Shown one piece after another: positions 47,314-58,805 of a DNA stretch of 64,000 nucleotides. The translations under genes were made by a program, and so were the position numbers. Position 1 is the first letter of the stretch. The number at the start of each line of letters is the position of its first letter. Under the pieces are notes generated by a model, which saw only the letters and a list, made by a program, of their open reading frames with translations, did no database searches and was not told the DNA's origin. The stretch lies in the NCBI RefSeq assembly GCF_902167145.1, contig NC_050100.1:213336081-213400080 (forward strand), read 5' to 3'. This DNA comes from Zea mays (taxonomy: Eukaryota; Streptophyta; Magnoliopsida; Poales; Poaceae).

Positions 47314-48563
47314 ATGGACGGCCGACGACGACGGCAATGGCCGAGGTCGCGCTCGGGAGCGGCCGCCGCGCGTCTCCTCCTCCTGCTGCTCCTGGCGGTG
47401 TCCTTGGGTATGTGTACTACTACCTCGTCGTCTGTCGTTTGATGATCCGCGCAAACTTTGCCCGTCGCCGTCGTTGCATTTATTTTTGCGGATTATTCCG
47501 ATGGATCGATCGAGAAGGTGGGCATGGTGATCACGGCGCGGCGGCTGCGGGCGTCGCCCCGGCAGGCGGCAACGGCATGACGGAGCTGCAGAAGCACGTG
47601 GCGTTCTTCGACCGCAACCACGACGGCATCATCACCTTCGACGAGACCTACCAAGGTGAGCGAGTGAGAGTGTGATAGATCCTGGGTCACGCACGGCACG
47701 CCCGAGGGCTAGGGAATTTGGCTGCTGACGCGCGTGCGTGTCTGGATCGACACGACGCAGGTCTGCAGGACGTCGGAGTTGGCGATGTCACGGCCAAAGC
47801 CAGCGCCGCGTTCATTAACGGCGCCCTCGGGCCCAAGACCAGACCTGTACGTCGTACTGCTGCTACTGTGTCTCGCTCTCAGGCACGCGGATGCCAATAT
47901 ATATATATATTGATTGACTGACTCTATCCCAATGCACATTGATGAAGGACAATTCCAACTCCTCGCGCATGGATATCTACGTAGAGAACATTCAGAAGGG
48001 CAAACATGGAAGCGACACAGGCGCCTACGACGCTCAAGGAAGGCACGCGTCCATGCTTATGCCCTCGAACTCGAACGAACTAGACAGTAGCAAAATGCAG
48101 ATTACTCGGGCCGGTGTGTGATGATCCACTTGGTTTTTTTTTTCATCGAGAGTGGCCTCTGCTGCAGGTTCGTTCCCGCGAAGCTGGACGAGATGTTCAC
48201 CAAGCACGCCAAGACCGTACCGAACGCCCTGACGAAAGACGAGCTCGACGAGATGCTCAAGGATAACCGGGAGAAGATGGACGTCGCAGGATGGTAAATT
48301 AAATCCTACTAGTCTGTTTTTTTTCTTCGTCTTCCTTTTTCTTTTTCTCATGGAAGAAATTTGGATGCATATATATGCATCGATCAAATGCCTGGTAGTG
48401 ATGATTCTTGGGCCTGCACTGCAGGCTGGGAGCCAAGTCGGAGTGGGAGATGCTGTACAAGCTGGCCAAGGACAAGGACGGCCGCCTGCCCAAGGACACC
48501 GTCAGGGCCGTGTACGACGGATCCCTCTTTTACCAGCTGGCGGCGCAGGCGAAGAAGGGCTGA
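47314..48563 (+). CDS. Caleosin-type peroxygenase A (225 aa, six exons)
   Basis: Exons: 47314-47407, 47518-47655, 47761-47846, 47948-48042, 48168-48293, 48425-48563. The exon 2 start could also be 47515. Caleosins are calcium- and haem-binding lipid-body/ER proteins that use hydroperoxides to oxygenate unsaturated fatty acids. Residues 21-31 are a hydrophobic [11 protein letters not shown] anchor or signal. The EF-hand loop [12 protein letters not shown] is at 63-74. Invariant histidines expected to bind haem are His58 (QKHVAFF) and His126 (GKHGSD). No proline knot is visible, as in the seedless-clade members. The intron after exon 4 starts GC, not GT (AG|GCACGC), at the position where gene B has AG|GT. 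The exon 3 segment ([17 protein letters not shown]) departs from the usual FRALGFG pattern. A tandem paralogue follows at 51285. Confidence 0.88.
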
Positions 48564-50984
48564 TTCGTTTACGTTAATTTCAGTAATCAATAACAAGCAA
48601 CGTTTTTTTTTTTGTCGTTTCTGAATGCTTGCCTGTGTGGCTGTGTAAGAAAGCGAGTGGGTCGGACTCAATGGCAGGCAACGGTTTTGTTTTTTTTATT
48701 ATTATTTTAACGGATCGGTTCTACTAAGTGTGGCATGGCAATGGCATGTATGTGTAGGGCTCTGTTAGTTAGTTTCTTCTTGGAGAATCGAGAGGGAGAG
48801 AATGCGCGCAGGCAGCACCGGTTATTAGGCCCGTCTGCATCTACACACAACAGACGCAGGCAGGATCAGCCACAGCCACAGCCACTTGCTTCGTCGTCCG
48901 GTTCGCATGACCGCGACGGATAACAAGGCCACGAGGGCTTGGGTTTCGTGCACTTGGGCGCTTGCCCGTTCGGGGTCCTATCGTGTGGAAGAGGCTTTCA
49001 GGAAATCGGCGTATGATCGCCTTTTGAAGATTGAAGGGAAGCAAGCACCGGCCATCTCGAAAACCAAACCAAACTAACCAAATGCCTAGGACAGAGACAG
49101 GCAGGGTAGCGTCGCTCGGTCGGGGGCCGGCTGCCGGGGCGGGAGGCAGCGGCACCGGCACGGCACTCTCATTGTTGTTCAGGAGTGCGGGTTGGGACTT
49201 CTGACTTCAGTTACCGAGAGAGCGGAGCAAGAGGACATGGCGACATGCTCGATCGCCTGACGCAGCATGACTGAGTGGCGTGGATGAGTTGTTTTTTGGT
49301 TTTTCTTCATTTATTCGAATATATGTGTACCACTAACACAACAACACTGCTCCACTGATCCTAGTTCTCAAGTTTATCGAGTCTTTTCTCAGATACACCA
49401 AATCTAAGTCTACAGCGTATTTAAAGCAAGAAGACTAATGATATAATCCGCTGACTGCACTGTACGTAGTACGTACACTACGTCTTTCTCGATCTAGCCA
49501 TAGACTCATCAAGTATGTGGTGCTGCTAATTTGATTCTTCTATTTGTCTTTGATCTATTGCTTATAGCATCAACATGTTTGAATCCATGTATGCAATTAT
49601 AGCCATCATGCTCCGCTGTAAAAAAAAAATCACCAGTTTCAACGTTTCTACTCACTATGCTTAAAGCACCAATTTCAACGTTCCTACTTAGCACAAAATG
49701 TTAAAAAGCAGTTCCTACTTAGCACAAAATATTAAAAAGCAGTGGAGGTAGGGTTTAAACCCACACCCTAATAATGGAAGAGGGTGAAAGACACTGGACA
49801 AAGCTATCTATCTAGTAGAACATCATGCACATATATTTATAATATTAAATATAAATTAGACATATATACCATATGTATATATGATTTTTTTTGTAAAATT
49901 ACAAATAATCATGTCGGGTCGGGCTAGCACTACGGGCCGAGGCTACGGCCCAAGCACCGTAAGGCGCTCGTGCCGGGTTGGCCCAAGTACTATTAAATGG
50001 GTCGTGCCTCGAGTCGGCTCGCCAGACACGACCCATTTGTCCATTTATACCTCCGCACGATAATTATGTTCCTCACCCTAGTTGCCACCACCTCGTTCGT
50101 CGTTCTACTTCTTTTCTCTCTCCCCTCATGCCTCCACCTTCGCGCCGCCCCATTCTCGATAGAGGGCGTAGGAGCATGCGCCTCCTCTCCGTATTCGTCC
50201 GACGCCAGCCCCGACACTGACTCCCGCAGTGGCTATTGCACGTCCACGAGGACGTTTCATATCATAAGCGCACCATCGTTTTTACCGTCGTCGGATGCCC
50301 CGTTCGTCTTCTCGGCCTCCGCCTGGTTCTTCCTCCCCAACCTCCTGTCCCCGGCCACGGTCGCAGCCGCGAGTCGACCGACGCTCGTCGACGCGGGTAA
50401 GGCGCGAGTCGGTCATGCTCCTGGCCTTTCTCCGTGCGTGTCGTCGAGGAGGACATGGTGGCACATGTCACGCTTAGGTTATCTTGGCGATGAGGAGTCT
50501 ATGTCTGAGATATTGGACAACCAAGACCCATAGCGTGGCAGCAATCGGCATATGCTACGGAGTTGGTGGTGGTGTTGTATCGCTTCGGCGGGTCCAGGGC
50601 TTGGAAGACACTCACATTCTCTCGGCCTTCTCGGATTGACGCCTAGTGCGGGTGCCTCTCGGTTTGGAGCTGCTCCGGCTAGGCTTCTTTTCCTGCTTGC
50701 GTGCTCTCTCCTTATATGTATCTAACGGTATACTACCTATATCGTTTCCAGATGTCCAGGTCTTCATCGTGTCCTTCTTCGGCAGCGAACAGTTATGTCT
50801 GCCTCTTCCCTTCCCCTCCTGCTCTACGAAACCTTGGAAGTGGCGGAGACGATGGATGGAGTCTCTAATTTGCTGCCTATGGTACCCGTGCGTTTATAAT
50901 AAAAGATATTATGCGAAGAGCGGACGATCAATAAAAAACTTTAAGATCTTTTTGGTGGATATTTTATATAAATATTATTGTAAG
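48564..50984. other. Spacer between the two caleosin genes
   Basis: No gene is recognised. The right part ends in a Helitron 3' terminus at 51012, so some of 49.7-51.0 kb is probably Helitron body, perhaps with captured sequence. A 178-codon open frame at 49997-50533 has a hydrophobic stretch (FLTLVATTSFVVLLLFSL) but no family I recognise. 49905-50040 has GGGTCG/CGACCC-rich, partly self-complementary sequence. Confidence 0.5.
49681..49742 (+). repeat. 31-bp tandem duplication
   Basis: Two adjacent units of ttcctacttagcacaaaat(g/a)ttaaaaagcag, differing at one position. Confidence 0.9.
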
Positions 50985-51012
50985 CCGTCGCAACGCACGG
51001 ACAATCGACTGG
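50985..51012 (+). mobile_element. Helitron 3' terminus
   Basis: A hairpin CCGTCGCAACGCACGG (50985-51000) lies 12 bp before CTGG, which is followed by T. A GC-rich hairpin upstream of a CTRR end, inserted next to T, is diagnostic of Helitrons, and this hairpin matches the other Helitron ends in this window. The 5' TC end was not located. The end lies 272 bp upstream of the caleosin B ATG. Confidence 0.8.
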
Positions 51013-51284
51013 TTTTTATTAGTTGAACAGTTGTGTGGCGTCGTCGATCGAACCGTTTGGCTGGTGGGGCGCGAGCGCGAGGTGACGACGGCGACGCTTC
51101 AGTTGAGTGCGGGTGTAGTGCTCCTGCGACTTCGGCCTGTCCACTTTTTAGGGGGTGCCGAGGGGCGTGGGGGTACGGCCGTCCGCACAATAATCTGCGC
51201 TGCGCGGAAGAAGGGAAGGGGAAAAGCAGTTAAGCTTGAGCGCGCGCGACAGGGTCAAGTCGAGGGCCGGGGAATCGCCGGAGA

Positions 51285-52921
51285 ATGGAGGTGGGCAGGG
51301 CTCCGCGACGACGGGTGTCCCCAGCGGCGGCGGCGGCGGCTGTGCCTTCGCTGCTTCTGTTCGCCGTTCTATTCGGTTAGTCGCTCTGCCTCCGCCGGTG
51401 GCGGTGCATCTGCTTTGCGCTGTCGCATCTGACCATCTTGGCTTTACTCCGCGACTCTCCTTGCTGAATCCGTGCGCTCCTTCCTGGCTCCGTGAAGCGG
51501 GCCGGGCGGCGGCGTTCGGCCACCTGCAAGGCGCCGGCGCGACGGCGCTGTACAAGCACGCGTCGTTCTTCGACCGCGATGGCGACGGCGTCGTCTCCTT
51601 CTCGGAGACGTACGGCGGTGAGCTCCTTGCCCCCCACCCCACCCATTTATTATACTTCGGCGTCGCTCATGGTTCGCTTGTAACTCGTTTGTTGTCTCGT
51701 TCGGTCGTCCGTCGTCGCATCGGCAGCGTTTCGGGCACTCGGGTTTGGATTCGGCCTGTCCAGCGTCAGCGCTGCCCTCATCAATGGCGCCCTTGGTAGC
51801 AAGTGCAGACCTGTAAGACCACATACCCTCCTTTTTTAATTATATTAATCCTTTACTGGATCTCTGTCTGCGCAAAGCTAAAGCAAAGTAATCGAGTCGA
51901 TAAAAATATGTTTACTAGCTGTCGTCTTGCACAAAAGCCTTACTTCTCTGGGAATAAAAGCATAGATCATGTAACGGCTCCGTGAAAATTGCTGACACGA
52001 CAGTAGTATCACGCAGGCAACCATGTATAATCTGCTAAGATGCGTGTGAAAAACCACCAAATGCTTCGAGATTCTTGGGTAATCTTTGTGGAAAGGTATT
52101 CTTGGATAATTCCAGCTGCAGACTGTGACAACACAGGCCTGCTGTTTGCTGGCTAGGTTAGCTGACAATTACAAGATTTTCTGGCTTGATTAGCTAGCTA
52201 CCTGGCCATCTGCTATATGGAGAAACCTGTCTTTGTTTTATATAAAAAAACTTATTAATTCACTTGTAAAAAAATTGGTGTTTAAATGCTCGAACACACA
52301 TGCAGCAAAATGCAACGTCATCGAAGTTGGATATCTACATAGAGGACATCCAGAAAGGGAAACATGGAAGCGATTCAGGGTCATACGACGCCGAAGGAAG
52401 GTGGGCCATGGACTCACTCAACCGCTGCTGAACAAGAACAGTAGATGCGTCGATTATCCTAAGCTAAATAAACACTGAAATGATTCCTCAGGTTTGTTCC
52501 TGACAAGTTCGAAGAGATATTCGCCAAGCACGCCAAGACTGTCCCAGACGCCCTGACGTCGGACGAGATCGACCAGCTGCTGCAGGCGAACAGAGAGCCC
52601 GGGGACTACAGCGGATGGTAATCGATTTTTTTTCCCGGCCAGCCCCCAAAATATCGGTGTTTACTCCTCTGCCTCCAGCCGTCAGCTCTCACACCTCTCC
52701 CGTTTTCTTTCTTCTGCTCTGCCCTCGCACGAATCGAAAGGGCTGGCGCTGAAGCGGAGTGGAAGACCCTCTACAGCCTCGGCAAGGACAAGGACGGCCT
52801 CCTCCGCAAGGACGTCGCGAGAAGCGTCTACGACGGGACACTGTTCCACATGCTCGCGCCCAACTGGAAATCTCCCGACGAGGAGGAGGAACAGGAACTA
52901 AGCGTGATCCGGGAGAGCTGA
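51285..52921 (+). CDS. Caleosin-type peroxygenase B (232 aa, six exons)
   Basis: Exons: 51285-51375, 51498-51617, 51727-51812, 52306-52400, 52492-52617, 52741-52921. Exons 3, 4 and 5 have exactly the lengths of gene A (86, 95, 126 nt) and all intron phases agree. All introns are GT-AG. The N-terminus has an Ala/Leu-rich hydrophobic segment (residues 14-30). The EF-hand loop [12 protein letters not shown] is at 56-67 and His51 and His119 are the conserved haem-ligand histidines. The family block [13 protein letters not shown] is intact, and the C-terminus carries [25 protein letters not shown] sequence. It has a longer acidic tail (DEEEEQE) than A. Roles known for the family are oxylipin production and lipid-body turnover under stress. 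It appears intact. Its core promoter space is only about 270 bp before a Helitron end. Confidence 0.9.
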
Positions 52922-53540
52922 ACCGAGAGGTACAAGCAAAGTCTGGTTGAGAGATAAGGACTCTGGGACCCTCTGAACATGCTGTCAAGCAACATGTACT
53001 ACTAGCGGTGTGAACGGGTGGTGTGAACACTCTTTTCATATCACATCATAAAAAAAGGTGTGAACAGATATTTCAATGTACATTATCATAAAATAAGATA
53101 AATTCATAATTCAAATAAAAATATTCTGTGTCTTACCAAAACAAACGAGATACAAAACAACTAAAAGAAATTAAGGGATGCCGGGGCTCGGATGGGTACA
53201 CGGCTGGTTAGTGCTTGTCGCCGGCGAAAGGCATGATGAACAACTTAAGACCTTGGCACTCGCCTTCGTGCCCTGCAGAGCTCTAGCACAGCAGTCAGCA
53301 GCAGCGCTCGCAGGTCGCGCCAGCTCTCGGTAGCCGCGGCCCGGCGAGCCGACTCGTCGCCTTACCTCCTCGCCGCAGCCCGCAGGCCCGCCACGGCGCC
53401 ACAGACGGGCGCACGGCCACAGCGCCGGCGCACCGCTCGCCACGACGCCTCTGTTCACAAGTAGGGTGGACCTTAATGTTACACGGGAATTACTTCCGTC
53501 ACCTTTCTATGTGGAGGCTTTAATTGACCTTTTTAATATA
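52922..53540. other. Downstream region of caleosin B
   Basis: The 3' UTR probably ends within the first 200 bp, where aataaaa sites occur near 53115. 53171-53458 is GC-rich and open on the minus strand but without a recognisable domain. Confidence 0.5.
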
Positions 53541-53569
53541 CTAGTTGTGTGCTCGTGCGTTGCAACGGG
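53541..53569 (-). mobile_element. Helitron 3' terminus (minus strand)
   Basis: On the minus strand the sequence reads CCCGTTGCAACGCACGAGC...CAACTAG followed by T, giving a CTAG end at 53541. The hairpin is slightly degraded. Its 5' end may be one of the two 5' termini at 56003 and 56132, so this could be an outer Helitron that contains the one at 54939-56003. Confidence 0.65.
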
Positions 53570-54938
53570 AACATATAATACCATTGATAGCTTATGTACG
53601 TTGGGATGAGCATCGACATATATCTGACCGGATCTTCTTCTTCCTTGGGATCTGGAGAAAAGCCCGTTTGTAAGCCAAACATGTTAAGACCTGATCATGT
53701 GCTGCCCTTGTGTCTCTGATCATCATTAGCACACTGTTCGACGCTTGTATGAGTCTTGTTAATTTGCATGTCTCGTGCATAGTCTCTCAACCATCAATTC
53801 ATTATGGTATACAGAATTCGTGTGAGTTGTGACAAACATTATCAAATTCATATAAATTATTTTAAAGAATCAATATAGAGTTTTATATGATAGAGAAATA
53901 CATGTGGATTAAAAAATACTAAACAAAAGATCTAAAATATAACAGTTCGATCAAGTTGCATAAGATGTACAATTTTTCAATTGCTTCTGCATTTGGAAGT
54001 CCACCATTCTATGTTATCTTTGCTATTTCTGACTTAATAGAATCCAAATAGTATTGAACACTAAGAAAACTACAAAATGAGATGGAGTTGTGTTGACTGA
54101 AAAACATATGTATGTAGCATTTGAAATAAAAAAAATACACTTTAAGTATTCAAGTACCAGATAATGCCAGACAAGGGATTAATTCCACAGAGCAAAGTAC
54201 AAAATCCATGACAAGATATTTCATAATAGATTTAAAAAAGGAAGGCTTTTGCTTAAAATATGAGGCCTTAATCTCAAAATGTGTATATGTGATATTGAAC
54301 GGGTCACCACCAATGCCTACACAAGTTGACTGCCCCAAACCTGCTGTTGTTTGAAACACTCGTCAACAGAAATCAGACATGCATTAACCAAACATAGTCA
54401 GGTGCTCGTGCGTTGCCACAACTCACAAATTATTAATCTTTATTTTTGCATAATTTTATATTTTTACCGTTTAAATGTGGGAGAGGAGAGAGAGGTGAAT
54501 GGAATAGTAGAGATAAGATTTATAAGAAATAGGGATCTGCACCAAGAACATAAACACAAATTAATTAGCATATTCTTGCCCCATCAAGTTAAAATCATGC
54601 ATCAATAGTATGGCAACAATACAAATCCGGTCTCGCTTTGGGCTGGTTCGGGGGCGGCTGCAGGGTTCCACGGGTCGTGCTAGGTGGGCGTGCGGCATGC
54701 GTCGGGCGGGCGGGATTGCGGCGTGCGGGCGGTAGGGCGGGCGGGAGGGCGGTTCGCCATGGTCGCGGCGGAATTTGCGGGCTTGCGGTGTGCGGGCGGG
54801 AGGACGGTTCGCCTTGGTCGCGGCGGGGTTTGCAGGTTTGCGGCGTGCGGGTGGGCGGGCGTAGAAAGGCGGGGGCAGTCTACAATAAGTTCTTAATAGT
54901 TAGTAGAGATTACTGTTTCTATATACCTATATCAATCA
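53570..54938. other. Region between two Helitron ends
   Basis: AT-rich, with a third, weaker 3'-end-like motif on the minus strand at about 54402-54420 (ggtgctcgtgcgttgccac). 54640-54870 is very GC-rich. No gene is recognised. Confidence 0.5.
54750..54859 (+). repeat. 55-bp tandem duplication in a GC-rich tract
   Basis: Two units beginning cggttcgcc(a/t)tggtcgcgg at 54750 and 54805, diverged at several positions. Confidence 0.8.
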
Positions 54939-56003
54939 TAGCTGAATGCACGTGCATTGCAACGGGAATATATAATACCAGTATACTACGATAACTTATA
55001 TACAAAATATGTGTTATACCGTTATGAGAAAATGTTTCATAATAAATTTGTGATTCTGACCATACATAAATTTTATTATTTATAATCTATCTGTTTCACC
55101 ACTACATTGCAACCATCAGTATCATGCAGACTTCGATATATGTCACGATTTGCATGGTCTCATTATTGGAGAGCACGTTTCACACATACCGGAAGAAATT
55201 CCCTCGTACATCGTTAGTCATCGGACACGTACCACCATACGCTTTTGCTTAAACAAAAAGGTAAGTGTGTATGTTTGCAAGACTAATAGTCAAACATCGT
55301 ATAACCATAAAGTTAGAATACTATATTAATATATTAAATAAATTAATCCAATAAACATAGATTAACCCAATTAACATAGGATAAATAAATATCTAATTAT
55401 AAAAGTATGAAACATGGTATAATCAATGTTGTTACTGTGTAGTAAATATTCATACGAGACTAACACAACTGGAACGGTTCAATTTGAAATTAAAATGGGG
55501 AAGTTACGAATTTCCAAATTTTCTATGTATTTGATATAGGATTAATTAGGAAATCAATTTTATTGTTATTTTCATGACAAAACAGAGGTATTATGTGATA
55601 AAAATAATATTATAGAATTATAGAAATTGGAATGAACTCATTTGGATTTAATATGAAATTTCCATGAATTAAATGGGTTTCTGCAATTATTTTTAAACTA
55701 AAAATCAATTTCTAAACTCCTTTTCCCTATTTTCTTTATTTCCTGGAATGCGTCCCAAATTCCAGAAAGATCAGGGGGCCAAGCTATAAATGTTTTTCTA
55801 GACTCAGTGAGCATACAGAGTGGACGGTGGGTTAAACACAAAAGACGTCTTAGTTGAAGTTGTATGCAATTCAACATGAGTCACGTTGGCTAAAGGGTGG
55901 AAGGATAGACATTGTACTCAATAGATCCAAGGTTTGATCCTTGAGCAGCCACGGTTTGATTTTTTTTCTGCGCTACTCTTACCTTCTTAATGAGTAGTAT
56001 AGA
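54939..56003 (-). mobile_element. Helitron I, ~1065 bp (minus strand)
   Basis: The 5' terminus on the minus strand is TCTATACTACTCATTAAG at 56003, with host A at 56004. The 3' end has CCCGTTGCAATGCACGTGC (54966-54948) followed by AGCTAT near 54939. It is non-autonomous with no rep/helicase. It is a close relative of Helitron II in the opposite orientation. The last bases read CTAT, not the canonical CTRR, so the exact 3' edge is uncertain by a base or two. Confidence 0.78.
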
Positions 56004-56226
56004 TAACACCGTGTGAACGGTATTTCTCATACCGGCTAAGTTTTTACAATATATATTCTTATTGTGTAATTAAACTTTAAATGGGTTAATTTCACAACAG
56101 ACTACTCTTACCTTCTTAATGAGTAGTATAGATAACACCGTGTGAACGGTATTTCTCATACCGGCTAAGTTTTTACAATATATATTCTTATTGTGTAATT
56201 AAACTTTAAATGGGTTAAGTTCACAA
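55973..56226 (+). repeat. 129-bp tandem duplication spanning a Helitron 5' end and its flank
   Basis: Units 55973-56101 and 56102-56226 are almost identical. Each contains the Helitron 5' terminus (agtagtataga on the plus strand) plus about 98 bp of outside sequence (taacaccgtgtgaacgg...). So a second Helitron 5' terminus stands at 56132. Confidence 0.93.
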
Positions 56227-56715
56227 TTAAAATCATTGAAAGGGAAATAGTTTTAAAACTATTTCTTATATTTTGGTGCTTGATGACCTTCACAATCATT
56301 TGGACTAACTAGTTTGACCAGTCTCTGATTCACATGTTGTTGACAACAAATTGTGTATATGACTGTATAAAATACAAGTTTGCAATATAGACGACATTGT
56401 TTACGTGGTAAAATTTAAAATAGAATATGAGATAGATGTGAGATATGGGAGCTGCTGAAGATAGCCTTGAACGGTTTGAAAGGTCTTTCAGGTGAATTAT
56501 TTGTTTCGCGGTTTTAGTAGAACCTAAGTTTATTTTTTGTAAAAAATGAATTTTAGTTGTCAGACGGTTTGAGTTATTAGATTCTGAGTTTGATTTTTCG
56601 TGGAAGCCAATTTCAGAAGTGAATTTTAGATTAGGATTAAAAATTCTCATCGATTCTATGTCAAAGCATGTAATGTCTGGTTCTAATATAGCTAGCTACG
56701 TACGGTTTTGTAGAA

Positions 56716-57481
56716 TCTCTACTACTTAGAGCATCTCCAAGAGACACTCCATTTTCGACTCTCTATATGACACTCTATTTATCTCTTTACAAAGATTAAA
56801 TTTTATATGTAGTATCTCACTCCAACAGACTCTCTATTTAGTTTGGCTAGTCAGCGGCTAGCTAAATTTGGCTAGAGAGGGAGCCAATTTAAAGAGCCGA
56901 ATAGCTTGACAAGTTGAATGGCTAGTCTGTTAGAGAGTTATTTTGCTATTGAGTAGCCAAAATTTGGCTTGCTGAGCCATTTGACTATTCTCTTGGAGAT
57001 GCTCTTATTAAGTTAGCAATAGTAGCCTGCCTTTTGTGTTCTGCCATTCTGCGATCTCAGCCGTCCATTCTACAATCTCAATCGTCCAATCCCGCACACT
57101 AGTTTTCCGCGCGCAGAAAAAAAAATCAAATCGTGGCTGCCTAGGGATCGTACCTTAGATCTATTGAGCAGAATGCCTAGCCTTCTACCCTCTAGCCAAC
57201 ATCACTCATGTTGAATTATGTACAACTTCAATTAAAACGTCTTTTGTGTTTAACCCACCGTCCACTCTGTATGCTCACTGAGTCTAGAAAAACATTTATA
57301 GCTTGGCCCCTGATCTTTCTGGAATTTGGGACGCAGTCCAGGAAATAAAGAAAATAGAGAAAATGAGTTTAGAAATTGATTTTTAGTTTAAAAATAATTG
57401 CAGAAACCCATTTAATTCATGGAAATTTCATATTAAATCTAAATAAGTTCATTCCGATTTCTATAATTTTATAATATTTTT
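56716..57481 (+). mobile_element. Helitron III, 5' part
   Basis: It begins TCTCTACTACTTA at 56716 with host A at 56715 and continues TTAAGTTAGCAATAGTAGCC after a MITE (56729-57004). The body matches Helitrons I and II (for example gcttggcccctgatctttc) until Helitron II starts at 57482. Its 3' part may be the short 3'-end copy at 58611-58805. Confidence 0.75.
56729..57004. mobile_element. Tourist-like MITE, 276 bp, TSD TTA
   Basis: Inverted ends GAGCATCTCCAAGAGA match at both termini, flanked by TTA (56726-56728 and 57005-57007). It is inserted 13 bp inside the 5' end of Helitron III, so it is younger than that Helitron. Confidence 0.92.
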
Positions 57482-58609
57482 TCTCTACTACTTATTAAGT
57501 TAGCAATAGTAGCCTGTCTTTTTGTGTTCTGCCATTCTACGATCTCAGCCATCCAATCCCGCACACCAGTTTTCCGCGCGTAGAAAAAAAAATCAAACTG
57601 TGGCTGCCTAGGGATTGAACCTTGATCTATTGAGCAGAATGCCTAGCCTTCCACCCTCTAGCCAACATGACTCATGTTGAATTGTGTACAACTTCAACTA
57701 AAACGTCTTTTATGTTTAACCCACCGTCCACTCTGTATGCTCACTGAGTCTAGAAAAACATTTATAGCTTGGCCCCTGATCTTTCTGGAATTTGGGACGC
57801 AGTCCAAGAAATAAAGAAAATAGGGAAAAGGAGTTTAGAAATTGATTTTTAGTTTAAAAATAATTGCAGAAACCCATTTAATTCATGGAAATTTCATATT
57901 AAATCCAAATGAGTTCATTCCAATTTCTATAATTCTATAATATTATTTTTATCACATAATACCTCTGTTTTGTCATGAAAACAACAATAAAATTGATTTC
58001 CTAATTAATCCTATATCAAATACATAGAAACTTTGGAAATTCGTAACTTCCCCATTTTAATTCCAAATTGAATCGTTCCAGTTGTGTTAGTCTCGTATGA
58101 ATATTTACTACGTAGTAACAACATTGACTATACCATGTTTCATACTTTTATAATTAGATATTTATTTATCCTATGTTAATTGGGTTAATCTATGTCTATT
58201 GGATTAATTTATTTAATATATTAATATAGTATTCTAACTTTGTGGTTATACGATGTTTGACCATTAGTCTTGCAAACACACACTTACCTTTTTGTTTAAG
58301 CAAAAGCGTATGGTGGTACGTGTCCAATGACTAACGATGTACGAGAGAATTTCTTCCGGTATGTGTGAAACGTGCTCTCCAATAATGAGACCATACAAAT
58401 CGTGATATATATCAAAGTCTGCATGATACTGGTGGTTGCAATGTAGTGGTAAAACAGATAGATTATAAATAACAAAATTTATGTATGGCCAGAATCACAA
58501 ATTGATTATGAAACATTTTCTCATAACAGTATAACACATATTTTGTATATAAGTTATCGTAGTATACTGGTATTATATATTCCCGTTGCAACGCACGGGC
58601 ATTTAGCTA
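57482..58609 (+). mobile_element. Helitron II, ~1128 bp
   Basis: The 5' end TCTCTACTACTTATTAAG is at 57482. A 3' hairpin CCCGTTGCAACGCACGGG is at 58582-58599, followed by catttagctat. Over nearly its whole length it is the reverse complement of Helitron I, with about 90 percent or higher identity by eye. It has no gene content. Confidence 0.8.
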
Positions 58610-58610
58610 T

Positions 58611-58805
58611 CATGTATAGAAGTCTTCACGGTACTGTTGGTTGCAATGTAGTGATGAAATAGTTAGATTGAAATAACAAAATTTATGTATGGCTAGGATC
58701 ACAAATTAATTACGAAACATTTTCACATAACAGTATAACACACATTTGTTCATAAGTTATCATGATATTAAATATTTCCGTTGCAACGCACGGGCACCCA
58801 CCTAT
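58611..58805 (+). mobile_element. Extra Helitron 3' end
   Basis: About 190 bp homologous to the last part of Helitron II (gttggttgcaatgtagtgatgaaa ... ), with hairpin CCGTTGCAACGCACGG at 58778-58793 and a CCTAT end near 58805. It is probably the separated 3' part of Helitron III. Confidence 0.65.

Noticed and set aside
49997..50533. 178-codon frame with a hydrophobic stretch
   Set aside because: Possibly captured sequence in a Helitron, but no family can be named and no supporting gene structure is seen.
54684..54994. Gly/Arg-rich frames of 70-118 codons
   Set aside because: Produced by a 55-bp duplication in a GC-rich tract between Helitron ends.
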